A stretch of 64,000 nt of DNA from Chromohalobacter sp. 11-W (GTDB taxonomy: Bacteria; Pseudomonadota; Gammaproteobacteria; Pseudomonadales; Halomonadaceae), in assembly GCF_029889905.1 (NCBI RefSeq), contig NZ_JARANZ010000002.1, forward strand, positions 62,001 through 126,000, in the 5' to 3' direction. A program made the position numbers and the translations under genes. The notes below the pieces were generated by a model, which saw nothing but the letters and a program-made list of their open reading frames with translations, did not search any database and was not told the DNA's origin. Positions 18,722 through 27,723 of this stretch are shown here, piece after piece; position 1 is the first letter of the stretch; each line of letters begins with the position of its first letter.

Positions 18722-19660
18722 ATGATCACTGCGTATATTACCCACCCCGATTGCATGCGGCATCTCATGGGGCCGAACCATCCCGAGAGTCCCAAGCGCC
18801 TTGAAGCCATACGCGCCCGCCTAGCCTTGAGTGGCGTGTTGACGCATACCATGCAATCCGAAGCGCAGCCGGTAAAGGCGCAGACGCTCGCCCTCGCGCA
18901 TTGTCCGCAGTATCTGGAAACGCTCGAGGCTCACGCCCCGCAGGAAGGCTTGAGCGAACTCGACGGCGAGACCCACATGAACCCGGACACGCTGGCCGCC
19001 GCGCGCGTCGCCGCCGGCGCGGCCGTACGTGGCGTCGATCAGGTCTTTCGGCACCAGGCAGACAATGTCTTCTGTGCCGTGCGTCCCCCGGGGCATCACG
19101 CCGAACGCGGCTCGGCGATGGGCTTTTGTTTCTATAACAACGTCGCCATCGGGGTGGCTCACGCCCGCCAGCGTTATGACGTCGAGCGCATCGCCGTGCT
19201 GGACTTCGACGTCCACCAAGGCAACGGCACGGTCGATATCTTCAAGGACGACCCCGGCGTCCTGGTCTGCTCGAGCTTCCAGTCGCACTTCTACCCTTGG
19301 CGCTATCAGGACGGTACATGGGACAACATCGTCAACACTCCCTTATCAGCAGGGGCCGATGGCAATGAGTTTCGCCGTCGCGTGGAAATGCAATGGCTTC
19401 CCGCTCTGCAAGCTTTCAAACCACAGTTGATCCTGCTCTCGGCGGGGTTCGATGCTCACCGCGACGATCCCATGGCGGATCTTAACCTCGTCGAAGCCGA
19501 TTATTTCTGGGTGACGCAACTCGCCCTGGATATCGCCCGTGTATACGCCGACGGGCGCTTAGTCTCGGTACTCGAGGGGGGCTATCAACTGGATGCCTTG
19601 GGGACCAGTGTCGAGGCACATCTCAAAGCGCTGCTGGGCTTTCCTCTCGGCGACTCGTGA
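18722..19660 (+). CDS. Histone deacetylase family amidohydrolase
   Basis: A 312-residue zinc hydrolase of the class II HDAC/acetylpolyamine amidohydrolase superfamily. Catalytic His125-His126 (RPPGHHAE), zinc ligands Asp163, His165 (LDFDVHQGNGT) and Asp244 (SAGFDAHRDDP), and Tyr288 (LEGGYQLD) are all present, so the enzyme should be active. GGATGGAG lies just before the ATG at 18722; an in-frame start at 18599 lacks this. It is divergent from the Pat-type acetyltransferase and upstream of an XRE-cupin regulator. Substrate may be acetyl-lysine in proteins or acetylated polyamines; the context gives an argument for each. Confidence 0.92.
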   Translation: MITAYITHPDCMRHLMGPNHPESPKRLEAIRARLALSGVLTHTMQSEAQPVKAQTLALAHCPQYLETLEAHAPQEGLSELDGETHMNPDTLAAARVAAGAAVRGVDQVFRHQADNVFCAVRPPGHHAERGSAMGFCFYNNVAIGVAHARQRYDVERIAVLDFDVHQGNGTVDIFKDDPGVLVCSSFQSHFYPWRYQDGTWDNIVNTPLSAGADGNEFRRRVEMQWLPALQAFKPQLILLSAGFDAHRDDPMADLNLVEADYFWVTQLALDIARVYADGRLVSVLEGGYQLDALGTSVEAHLKALLGFPLGDS

Positions 19661-19745
19661 GCGCCCGCGAACGACGCCCGGCTGGCCCCGCGCCCACCGG
19701 GCTGTGGTATCCTAACGGAAACTTTATTTCCTATTGTGGAACCTC

Positions 19746-20378
19746 ATGGCTACCCAAACCGATAGCGACGCCGCCCTGCGCATCGCCTCCGGACGCAAAG
19801 CGTTCGTCGAGCCGCTACGTCTGGGTGATCGCCTCAAGGAAATTCGCCTGTCCAACCACTGGACTTTGGAAGAGGTCAGCCAACGTACCGGTTTGGCGCG
19901 TTCGACGCTGTCCAAGATCGAGAACGATCAGATCTCGCCTACCTTCAGCGCCGTGCAGAAACTCATCGGCGGCCTCGGGATCGATCTCCCGCAACTGCTG
20001 ACCCCGCCCAAGCCGCAGTCACACACACTCGGTCGACGCGATCTAACGCGTGTCGGCGAAGGCCAACAGCATCCCACGCCTACCTATGAGCACGAACTCC
20101 TCTCGTGGCAACTGGCGCAGAAACGGATGATTCCCTTCAAGACCATCGTCCGCGCCCGCAGCTTCGACGAATTCCACGAATGGGTACGTCATGACGGCGA
20201 GGAATTCCTGATGGTGCTCGACGGCGACATCCTGCTATATACCGAGTTCTACGAGCCGATACATCTGACCCACGGCGACAGCATCTATTTCGACAGCGAC
20301 ATGGGCCACGCCCTGGTTTCGGTCAGCGAATCAGATGCCGTAGTACTCTCCGTATGCACGCGCGGCGAGAACGCGTAA
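19746..20378 (+). CDS. XRE-family regulator with C-terminal cupin
   Basis: A 210-residue one-component regulator. The helix-turn-helix is at about 26-80 (LKEIRLSNHWTLEEVSQRTG ... STLSKIENDQISPTF), followed by a cupin-2 barrel at about 130-205 (GEEFLMVLDGDILLYTE, HGDSIYFDSDMGHA). This architecture is shared with PuuR and similar regulators of amine or amino-acid catabolism. An inverted repeat GGAAA-N5-TTTCC at 19717-19731, just upstream of the ATG, could be its own operator. It lies between the HDAC-like gene and a convergent amino acid/amine permease, its likely regulatory target. Confidence 0.88.
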   Translation: MATQTDSDAALRIASGRKAFVEPLRLGDRLKEIRLSNHWTLEEVSQRTGLARSTLSKIENDQISPTFSAVQKLIGGLGIDLPQLLTPPKPQSHTLGRRDLTRVGEGQQHPTPTYEHELLSWQLAQKRMIPFKTIVRARSFDEFHEWVRHDGEEFLMVLDGDILLYTEFYEPIHLTHGDSIYFDSDMGHALVSVSESDAVVLSVCTRGENA

Positions 20379-20392
20379 TACCCCATGAATGA

Positions 20393-20419
20393 AAGCGCCC
20401 GACTCCAGGCCGGGCGCTT
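20393..20419. terminator. Bidirectional terminator between XRE gene and permease
   Basis: AAGCGCCCG pairs perfectly with CGGGCGCTT (9 bp, 9-base loop) and can be extended by an ATGAA/TTCAT pairing. On the minus strand it is followed by TCATTC. It lies between two convergent genes. Confidence 0.7.
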
Positions 20420-20466
20420 ACTTCATTCACGCTGAACATGTCGGGAGACATGCACCCGCGACATCT

Positions 20467-21915
20467 TCAATCGATATCCTTGACGGCGCTATCGCCGGAC
20501 AGCTCACGGGCCATCATGCGGTCACTATACGCCACGCCATAGCGCTTGCGCGCCCACAGGTACATCACCAGTCCGAGCAGCATCCAGGCCCCGAAGACGA
20601 CCCACTCGATCGGCAACAATGCAGACGGACTGCCTGGCAGGTAAAGACTCACCATGCCCAGCGACAACGCCACCGCAACGATGCCGACCAATTTGCCATA
20701 AGGCACCTTGAAGGGACGCGGCATATCGGCGTTCTTGTAACGCATCACCACAAACGACAGCGCCACGAACAAATACGCGATGACGATACCCAGACCACCG
20801 GCGTCGACCAACCAGACAAGCATCGGACGCCCAAAAAACGGCGCCAGGCAGGAGACAGCGCCGATCAGAATGATCGCATTGCTGGGGGTCTTGTAACGTG
20901 GGTGAAGCTTGCCCAGAAACGCCGGCAGCATGCCCGCATGGGCCAGCGCATAGATGGCACGCGAACCACCGATATAAAAGGCGTTCCAACTGGTGATGAT
21001 GCCCGCGATGCCCGCCAGCACCATTAGCTTGCCGGCCCAAGGAGCCGCGAATACGGCCTGCATGGCATCCGGTACCGCCAGATGAGAGGCAGTCAAGGCT
21101 TGGGGGTCGAGCATCAGCGACGTGCCGAGAATGATCAAGGCATACCAGAACACTGCCAGGATGACCGATATCATCAACACCTTGCCGATATCACGGAATG
21201 GCAGATTGATTTCCTCGGCCGCCTGCGGGATGACATCGAAGCCCACGAACATGAAAGGCACCATGATCATGACCATCATGATCCCGCCCACGAGGCCGTT
21301 CTCGACATTGAACAGGGGCTCCATGTGAGCCGTTTCTCCAGTAAACAACGCCCCGGTGATGAACATCACGCCCACCACCAGGATCAGAATCGTCACCAGT
21401 TTCTGCACCAGAGCCGCCGTGCGAATGCCGATGTAGTTGATCGCCATCATGACCAGCGAACCGACGACGCCGACTGCCACCCAGGTGGCCTTGACGTCCC
21501 AGCCGGCAACCGTCCAGAGATCGCCGACGGCATAACCGGGAAACAAATTCTCGAATACCGTAGGCAGGGCCACGGCCTCGAAGGACACCACGCTCATGTA
21601 ACCCAGCACGATGGTCCAGGTACAGAGAAACGAGGCGAAATGTCCCAGGGCGTGATAGCTGTATACGTGTTCGCCACCGACCTGAGGCATCGCCGAGGCC
21701 AGCTCGGCATACGTCAATCCCACCAATACGATGGCAATGCCACCGATGACAAAGGCCAGGATGGCCCCTAGACTCCCAGCAGACTGGATCCAGTTGCCGG
21801 TCATGACGATCCAGCCCCACCCAACCATGGCGCCGAACGCCAACGCGAGTACATCTTTACGCGCCAGTACCCGCGTCAGTTCGCTTACTTCATTGGAAGA
21901 CGTTGTTCGATTCAT
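20467..21915 (-). CDS. APC-family amino acid/amine permease
   Basis: A 482-residue inner-membrane secondary transporter with about 12 membrane segments. The APC signature is at the start of TM1 (LAFGAMVGWGWIVMTGNWIQ), and TM2-TM3 contains ELASAMPQVGGEHVYSYHALG, a region typical of amino acid and amine permeases. It resembles the putrescine/ethanolamine branch rather than basic amino acid exchangers, but this is an impression from motifs. It is convergent with the XRE-cupin regulator. Substrate not determined. Confidence 0.85.
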   Translation of the reverse strand: MNRTTSSNEVSELTRVLARKDVLALAFGAMVGWGWIVMTGNWIQSAGSLGAILAFVIGGIAIVLVGLTYAELASAMPQVGGEHVYSYHALGHFASFLCTWTIVLGYMSVVSFEAVALPTVFENLFPGYAVGDLWTVAGWDVKATWVAVGVVGSLVMMAINYIGIRTAALVQKLVTILILVVGVMFITGALFTGETAHMEPLFNVENGLVGGIMMVMIMVPFMFVGFDVIPQAAEEINLPFRDIGKVLMISVILAVFWYALIILGTSLMLDPQALTASHLAVPDAMQAVFAAPWAGKLMVLAGIAGIITSWNAFYIGGSRAIYALAHAGMLPAFLGKLHPRYKTPSNAIILIGAVSCLAPFFGRPMLVWLVDAGGLGIVIAYLFVALSFVVMRYKNADMPRPFKVPYGKLVGIVAVALSLGMVSLYLPGSPSALLPIEWVVFGAWMLLGLVMYLWARKRYGVAYSDRMMARELSGDSAVKDID

Positions 21916-22096
21916 CGCGATACTCGTTTATTGAAAGCGGTGTTGTTGAGTGCACTTATCTTGCGTCCAGAAAGCGGCATTTGTTTCATATAATGCACGC
22001 CAACCGAGGAAGATAATTGACCACTTGAATCGAGACAACCCGGGGCACGAGGCCATGTCCGCTTTTTCCACGCCATGACGATAAGAACAATAGAGG

Positions 22097-23020
22097 CTAA
22101 GTATGCTGAACGTCGTCGCCCCGCCATAACAGCTTGCCGCATTCGTCGAGCGTGTAACCGCCCAATGATTGGGCCAGAGTCAAACCGGCGGCGCTGTGTA
22201 GATAATCGAACATCTGCTGCAACAGCGACCGGAAATACACATTGCGCGGCGTCACCAGATCGAATGCTTCCTCGGTGATGGGAATGAAGCCCAGGCCGAA
22301 TTCATTGGCTGCCGACAGCGTCCCGGGGCCGATATCGGCTTCGTGACGGGCGATGAGCGAGGCGATTTCACGCTCGCTATACGCGACGACCTGGGTGTTG
22401 AGCTGCTCGAGTCGCAATTGATGCCCCGCCAGCCATTCCTTGAGGAAACGCTGCGACCCAGCCCCTTCCTGGCGGATCGCCCAGCGCCGATTGCCGCCGA
22501 AGAGTCCGGAAGGGTCGTGCGGCTGGTGTCGATCCTCCGAGCGAATGATCAACCCCTGACTGCGGCGGAAAAGACGTACCAGCACCCAATGACGATAGCC
22601 GCTATGACTTCTCACCAGGGCGGGATGGCGCAGCTCACTCTCCTCGGCGCGTCCCCAGTGAATGGCACATACATCGGCGCGACCTTGCGAAAGCAGCGAC
22701 AAACCCAGTTGCGTCCCGGTGACGCTATAACCATAGAAGGCATGCCCTTGTTGCTGCTGATTGAGTCGCATGATCAGCGCCGAGAGCAACGGGTCGTCAC
22801 TGCCGGTCACCATCAGACGATCGGCGAGCACGCCATGGTGGCAGGACTCCAGAATCCACTGCTCGACCAAGCGTCGAGGAAAGAGCCATTTGCCGGTCAC
22901 CTTGGTGGAGGGAATGGCGCCATCGCTGGCCAGCTGGTAAATCTTCTTTTCGTTGAGATGCAAAAGCTCGGCGACTTGATGCACGTTGAGAAACGGCGAC
23001 GTGGAGGATGAATCGCTCAT
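22097..23020 (-). CDS. Excisionase-type HTH fused to periplasmic-binding-protein-like domain (one-component regulator)
   Basis: A 307-residue protein. Residues about 10-60 form a MerR/excisionase-type DNA-binding domain (LNVHQVAELLHLNEKKIYQLASDG). Residues about 75-300 resemble the PBP-like domain attached to such regulators in molybdenum- or tungsten-related loci (ALIMRLNQQQQGHAFYGYSVTG; HEADIGPGTLSAANEFGLGFIPI). There is no signal peptide, so it is cytoplasmic. The ATG overlaps the fdhD stop (ATGA), putting the two in one transcript. The likely role is ligand-dependent control of the divergent formate dehydrogenase cluster; the ligand (molybdate, tungstate or formate) is not visible. Confidence 0.82.
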   Translation of the reverse strand: MSDSSSTSPFLNVHQVAELLHLNEKKIYQLASDGAIPSTKVTGKWLFPRRLVEQWILESCHHGVLADRLMVTGSDDPLLSALIMRLNQQQQGHAFYGYSVTGTQLGLSLLSQGRADVCAIHWGRAEESELRHPALVRSHSGYRHWVLVRLFRRSQGLIIRSEDRHQPHDPSGLFGGNRRWAIRQEGAGSQRFLKEWLAGHQLRLEQLNTQVVAYSEREIASLIARHEADIGPGTLSAANEFGLGFIPITEEAFDLVTPRNVYFRSLLQQMFDYLHSAAGLTLAQSLGGYTLDECGKLLWRGDDVQHT

Positions 23021-23904
23021 GAGGTGCCCTTTTGCCGAGACGCCGCTTTGTCCCCCGGACGTGGCGCCGGCATGGCGTCCAGCACCAGGCGTGCCTGTTC
23101 GTCGACGACCTGGAAATGACGTCCCTTGGCACGTGCCACCAGCAATACACCGAACCGTTGGGCCAACTCCACGCCCTTCTGTGTCATGCCCGAGCGCGAG
23201 ACCAGCACGCTGATTCCCATCTGCGCGACCTTGAGCACCATTTCGGACGTCAGCCGTCCCGTGGTGTAGAAAATGTCCGCCGTGGCCAGTTCGGCGTCTT
23301 CCGGCGCGCCTTCGCCCAGTGCCGCCAGCCATTGGCGACCGGCCAGCGTATCCACCGCATTATGGCGCCCCACGTCTTCCACGAACCCCAGCACACGATC
23401 CTGCCGACACAGCGCGCAGCCATGCACGGCCCCGGCATTGCGGTATGTCTCGTTGAACTGCCCCAGATTGTCGAGCATGCGATACAGCACCGCCTGAGAT
23501 AACGGCTCGCAGGGTAAGGGGCGCAGATCGGTGGCATCGAGCAAACGCCCGAAGACCGTTCCCTGTCCGCAGCCAGTAGTCACGGTTCGCTGAGCCAGGC
23601 GCGCGTCGAGATCTTCAGGCAAGGCACGCGTCACCACCGCGGCGGCCTCCACGTCCCAGTCGACCTGCAGTGCTTCGACATCCTCGACACGCACCAACAA
23701 TCCTTGGTTGCGCAGGTAACCGAGCACTAGCGCTTCCGGCTCGGCACCCAGCGTCATCAACGTGACGATCTCCTGACGATTCAGGTACACCGTCAAGGCA
23801 CGTTCGGCGGCGATCGCCTGCTGTCGGCGCTGGCCATATTCGTCGGTCACCGCAATCTCGAGCGTTGTCGGCATCCGCGCCCGACTCAGCACTACATTGG
23901 ACAT
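23017..23904 (-). CDS. fdhD: Formate dehydrogenase sulfurtransferase FdhD
   Basis: Moves sulfur from the cysteine desulfurase IscS to the bis-MGD cofactor to sulfurate formate dehydrogenase. 295 residues. The family motif is VEDVGRHNAVD, preceded by GCALCRQD. The loop that in E. coli carries a Cys-x2-Cys pair reads TTGCGQGTV here, with a single cysteine. AAGGAGGTG is a perfect ribosome site for the ATG at 23904; a longer frame to 23982 lacks support. It is divergent from the formate dehydrogenase cluster and upstream of its probable regulator. Confidence 0.94.
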   Translation of the reverse strand: MSNVVLSRARMPTTLEIAVTDEYGQRRQQAIAAERALTVYLNRQEIVTLMTLGAEPEALVLGYLRNQGLLVRVEDVEALQVDWDVEAAAVVTRALPEDLDARLAQRTVTTGCGQGTVFGRLLDATDLRPLPCEPLSQAVLYRMLDNLGQFNETYRNAGAVHGCALCRQDRVLGFVEDVGRHNAVDTLAGRQWLAALGEGAPEDAELATADIFYTTGRLTSEMVLKVAQMGISVLVSRSGMTQKGVELAQRFGVLLVARAKGRHFQVVDEQARLVLDAMPAPRPGDKAASRQKGTS

Positions 23905-24063
23905 GCTCACCTCCTTCTTGTAGCGACAGGATACCCAAAGCGCGATACGCATGACCAAGGGAAATATACGACGATGACGCATTTTCCCGACTATCAGGCA
24001 TGCGGCTTGCTATATGATTCAGACATAGCGTGCCATGTTTCATCTCACAGGGAGGCAACCATC

Positions 24064-24489
24064 ATGGCGGCCGACGATAATCTGAGACACTTAAGCTTCG
24101 AGCTGGCGTTCCAGCGCCAGGAGGTCAAGGGCTTCACGTCACTGGCCTGGTACATTGCAGACATGGGGTGTCATGATCGCGGCCCTCATGTCCTGCCGCT
24201 GACACTCTTTCTCACCGAACGTACCGCCTACCGTTTCAACTTGAACTCCCAACACCCTCGTCTGTTCGTGCGCTGCGAGTCGACCGACGACGGCCCTGTA
24301 GCGCGCGAGCTGACCGCCAGCCAAGAAGTTGCGGCCAACTGGATGGATGGTGACACCCAGGTACTCGACACTCCCATGCCCTTGGCCATACAGGCTTGGA
24401 TCGAGGCCTATCTAGCGCGTCACGGCGAACGTGTCGAAGGTGGCCGCAAGAAGAAACGCGCAGGCGCCGGGCGCGCCAGTCAGGAGTGA
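24064..24489 (+). CDS. DUF3305 protein of the formate dehydrogenase locus
   Basis: A 141-residue DUF3305 protein of unknown biochemistry that regularly precedes DUF3306 and formate dehydrogenase genes in Proteobacteria. A hydrophilic globular part (FELAFQRQEVKG; PLTLFLTERTAYRFNLNS) is followed by a very basic tail (GRKKKRAGAGR). GGGAGG lies before the ATG at 24064. It heads the plus-strand unit. A maturation or regulatory role is inferred from context only. Confidence 0.82.
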   Translation: MAADDNLRHLSFELAFQRQEVKGFTSLAWYIADMGCHDRGPHVLPLTLFLTERTAYRFNLNSQHPRLFVRCESTDDGPVARELTASQEVAANWMDGDTQVLDTPMPLAIQAWIEAYLARHGERVEGGRKKKRAGAGRASQE

Positions 24490-24493
24490 TGTC

Positions 24494-25096
24494 ATGAGCT
24501 TCATGCAACGCTGGTCACAGCGCAAACGCGATCAAGGCGACACGTCGTCGTTCGATAAAGCGAGCGAAGAAACACCGGCCACCCTGCCGGAGCAAACACA
24601 CGCGTCTGCCCCGAGCGAAGAGCACGAAACGTCATCGCGCGCCGCGGCTTTGATTCCCGGTTACGACCCGCAGCGCCCACTCGACGAGCAACTCCCCGAA
24701 CCGGAACAACTCGGCGCCGGGGACGACTTCCGGGCCTTCATGCTGCCCGGGGTCGGTGAATTCCTCAAACGCCGCGCCCTGCGCCGCATGTTCAAGGTCG
24801 GCAACTACAACGTGCGCGACGGCCTGGACGATTACGACGAGGATTATTCGCAATTGATGCGCATGATGCCCGAGGTCAGTGCACGCATGCGCCAATGGCT
24901 GCACAAAGACCAAGAGCCGGAGCCCCAAGACTCGGAACGACATGACGACGCGGAGACGCTGCAATCCGATATCCCTCCTGAAGAGGATAAGGACGATGCA
25001 TCTGAAGCGGTGCAGACCGCTCAAACAGAAGAGGTAGACCAGTCGACGGAAGAGGCACCAAATGACCCATCCGGGCGCCCGGGTGCGTCAACTTGA
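24494..25096 (+). CDS. DUF3306 protein of the formate dehydrogenase locus
   Basis: A 200-residue DUF3306 protein. The N-terminal FMQRWSQRKRD and the central FLKRRALRRMFKVGNYNVRDGLDDYDEDYS are the conserved parts. The last 60 residues are low-complexity and strongly acidic (Asp/Glu/Gln-rich), as in halophile proteins. It starts four bases after DUF3305 and is probably cotranscribed and translationally coupled. Function unknown; the pairing with DUF3305 and formate dehydrogenase is conserved. Confidence 0.8.
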   Translation: MSFMQRWSQRKRDQGDTSSFDKASEETPATLPEQTHASAPSEEHETSSRAAALIPGYDPQRPLDEQLPEPEQLGAGDDFRAFMLPGVGEFLKRRALRRMFKVGNYNVRDGLDDYDEDYSQLMRMMPEVSARMRQWLHKDQEPEPQDSERHDDAETLQSDIPPEEDKDDASEAVQTAQTEEVDQSTEEAPNDPSGRPGAST

Positions 25097-25291
25097 CCCA
25101 CAGGGTCGATCAATAGCGCCCACGCACTCCCGTATCTTGCCCGGCAAGCCCTTCGTTTGCGACGAGAACGGGTATCTAACCTGCAGTCATAACATTATAT
25201 AAAGCTCGGCGAAGACCGAGACACGATGCCACACGATTGGCACGACAAGATTCAAAGACCCGTGGCAAGACCGACAAGTTGATGAGGTGAC

Positions 25292-26956
25292 ATGCCCCAG
25301 TTCATCGATACGCGCGCGCTGAATGACGACGCACGTAATGTAGCCGCCCGTGAGGCTGCCCTGCAGCAGGTATCATGGCCGCAGAACCTCGCTCCGCCCA
25401 CCGTGAGCTACGTAAGCCTCGGCCATGTCGCCATCGTAGGGCCGGCCGAAGCATTGCAACGTGCCGTTCAGGCACTCACGGACAGCGAGCTCGCCAGTAT
25501 CACACTGGTCACGACGCAATCCGCCTTGCCTCATGACGCTGCGCCGAACATCGCCAATGCGCACTATATCGCCTGCGCCCACCCCCACCTGGAAGGTTAC
25601 CTGGGCGCATTTCATCTGACCTCCCGTGACGGCGGTGAGTCTCTTTCACAGGCCAGCCTCGGACGCGATCACTTCGATGCCGTACTCGATCTCGGCGCAT
25701 CGCCATTGATGCACTACGAGCTCCCCCCGCCGGGCTACCACCGCGTGACGGCGACGATATCGCTGGAGCGAGCCCTCGGCGATCTGCAGGAATGCATCGG
25801 CGAGTTCGAAAAGCCACGCTATTTTCAGATCGAAAGCGATTTGTGCGCCCATGCCGGGCGTGGCCAAAGCGGCTGCACCCGCTGCCTCGATATCTGCCCC
25901 GCCGACGCCATCTCGAGCGTCAAGCAGGAAATCGTCATCGACCCATTCCGTTGTCACGGTGCGGGCAGTTGCACCAGCGTCTGCCCCACCGGCGCCATTC
26001 GTTATGCATTGCCCACACCTGAGAGCCTCGACGATTACATCGCGCGCCTGCTTGCCACCTATCAAACCGAAGGTGGCGATACGGCGGTAGTGCGTTTTCT
26101 CGATCAGGAGACACACGCCAGCGAAACCACCGAAGCCGCGGGCCATGTACTCGATGTTCCGTTGGAGGAACTGGGCGCGGCAGGACTTGATCATTGGCTC
26201 GGCGCCATTGCCCGCGGCGCCGCCGAAGTGCGCATCGTCATGCATGACGCCCTGCCGCCTTCCTTGGCGCATCTGGTACGTGATCAGCATGCACAGGCCA
26301 TTACCATGCTCGAGTCGCTGGGCCACGATCCCCGGCGCCTGAGCCTGATCGATGCAGGCGATATCGCCATACGCGACGCTCTGCCGATCGTGCCGCCTCT
26401 CGACGAACGCCTGGAATCGCCGCGCCCACACGGCAAGCGCGAGGCCCTCAATACCATCCTCGATTTCCTCGCGGCACGCGGCACTCCCAGTGAAGAGCGC
26501 GTGGCCATGCCCGCAGGCGCGCCATACGGCACGCTGGATATCGACACCGACCACTGCACGCTGTGCATGGCCTGTGTGGCGGTCTGCCCGACACAGGCGC
26601 TGAGCAGCCCCGGCCAATCACCGGCACTGCAATTTCAAGAAAATGCCTGTGTGCAGTGCGGGCTGTGCGAAACCGCATGCCCCGAACAGGTCATTGCACT
26701 GCATCCCGGCTTCATGGCCGCACCTGAGACCCGCAACCACGTTGCGACGGTCAAGGAAGAAGCGCCGTTCGAATGCATTAGCTGCGGCAAGCCGTTTGCC
26801 ACCGCCAGCACCATCGCCTCGATCAAGCAGAAACTCGCCGATCATCCCTATTTCGCCGGCGATGCCATCAAGCGCCTGGAAATGTGCGAGGACTGTCGCG
26901 TCAAGGATATCTGGCACGACATGGCGCGTGACCCCAACGCTCAGCTCAAGGTATGA
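25292..26956 (+). CDS. Multi-cluster 4Fe-4S ferredoxin-like protein
   Basis: A 554-residue soluble iron-sulfur protein. A central pair of clusters is at about 190-235 (CTRCLDICPADAI, CHGAGSCTSVCPTGAI) and a second pair at about 420-470 (CTLCMACVAVCPTQAL, CVQCGLCETACPEQVI), with further CxxC elements near the C terminus (CISCG, CEDCR). No signal peptide or membrane segment is visible, so it is cytoplasmic. It belongs to the polyferredoxin family found beside TorD-type chaperones and formate dehydrogenase; a role in electron supply during enzyme maturation is plausible but unproven. A 195-base leader with a small hairpin (25204-25219) precedes it. The stop overlaps the next start. Confidence 0.85.
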   Translation: MPQFIDTRALNDDARNVAAREAALQQVSWPQNLAPPTVSYVSLGHVAIVGPAEALQRAVQALTDSELASITLVTTQSALPHDAAPNIANAHYIACAHPHLEGYLGAFHLTSRDGGESLSQASLGRDHFDAVLDLGASPLMHYELPPPGYHRVTATISLERALGDLQECIGEFEKPRYFQIESDLCAHAGRGQSGCTRCLDICPADAISSVKQEIVIDPFRCHGAGSCTSVCPTGAIRYALPTPESLDDYIARLLATYQTEGGDTAVVRFLDQETHASETTEAAGHVLDVPLEELGAAGLDHWLGAIARGAAEVRIVMHDALPPSLAHLVRDQHAQAITMLESLGHDPRRLSLIDAGDIAIRDALPIVPPLDERLESPRPHGKREALNTILDFLAARGTPSEERVAMPAGAPYGTLDIDTDHCTLCMACVAVCPTQALSSPGQSPALQFQENACVQCGLCETACPEQVIALHPGFMAAPETRNHVATVKEEAPFECISCGKPFATASTIASIKQKLADHPYFAGDAIKRLEMCEDCRVKDIWHDMARDPNAQLKV

Positions 26957-27660
26957 CGATGACGACACCCGAGCATAGCGATACCCATCACTCCCCAGCG
27001 TCTCTGACGGCGGCGCTCGAGGAGCGTAACGCCTTGCGCGCCGATGTCTATCTATTGCTGGCCCGCCTGGTGCGTGAGGCGCCCAATGCCGAGCTGCTCG
27101 ATTTTCTCTCCACGCTCGAACCCGATGACGAGAATTCGGCACTCAAGCGGCACTGGGCCTCGTTGTCACTGGCCGCCCACCACGCGCATCCCGGCACGCT
27201 GCACGATGTGCATTTCGGTTTGCTGGTCGGCGTCATTCAGGGGCAACTCGTGCCGTATGCCTCCTGGTACCTGACCGGCTCGCTGATGGAAATGCCGTTG
27301 GTGGCTCTGCGCCATGACCTCAAGCATCTGGGGTTCGAGCGTGCCGCCCACGTCAAGGAACCCGAGGATCATTTCTCGGCGATGTGCGAAGTCATGGCCA
27401 TGCTCATCGAATCCCACGCCGAGGCACAGGCGGTCTTCTTCAAACGCCATCTGAGCCCTTGGGCGCTACGTTTCATGCGTGACCTGGCCCAGGTCGAAGA
27501 TCCGTTCTATGCCAGCGTCGGGGCGCTGGGGGAGGCCTTTCTCTCCCGCGAGGATAACCAGCTGCAAAGCGACCCCGACGCGCAAGTCGTCACGTTTTCG
27601 CCAACCCCCACTAAGCTCAGTGAAGGAACTAGGCACAGTGAAGGGGACACCCACTCATGA
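26953..27660 (+). CDS. TorD/DmsD-family redox enzyme maturation chaperone
   Basis: A 235-residue all-helical cytoplasmic chaperone of the TorD/DmsD (Tat proofreading) family. Features are the N-terminal RADVYLLLARLVREAP helix and the PYASWYLTGSLMEMPLVALRHDL core followed by EPEDHFSAMCEVMAML, the family's conserved E-P-x-D-H motif. It probably binds the Tat signal of the formate dehydrogenase catalytic subunit encoded just downstream until cofactor loading is complete. The start overlaps the polyferredoxin stop (ATGA); ATG 26959 is an alternative. Confidence 0.9.
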   Translation: MTMTTPEHSDTHHSPASLTAALEERNALRADVYLLLARLVREAPNAELLDFLSTLEPDDENSALKRHWASLSLAAHHAHPGTLHDVHFGLLVGVIQGQLVPYASWYLTGSLMEMPLVALRHDLKHLGFERAAHVKEPEDHFSAMCEVMAMLIESHAEAQAVFFKRHLSPWALRFMRDLAQVEDPFYASVGALGEAFLSREDNQLQSDPDAQVVTFSPTPTKLSEGTRHSEGDTHS

Positions 27661-27723
27661 CCTGCACCCAAGACGCTGCCTGACGGCGATATCACGGTGC
27701 TCAGTGACCACAGGAGTCGCCCC

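Noticed and set aside
25238-25253. Sigma54-like element before the polyferredoxin gene (TGGCAC, five bases, GATTC)
   Set aside because: The -24 half fits, but the -12 half lacks the essential GC of TTGC, so it is not a credible sigma54 promoter.
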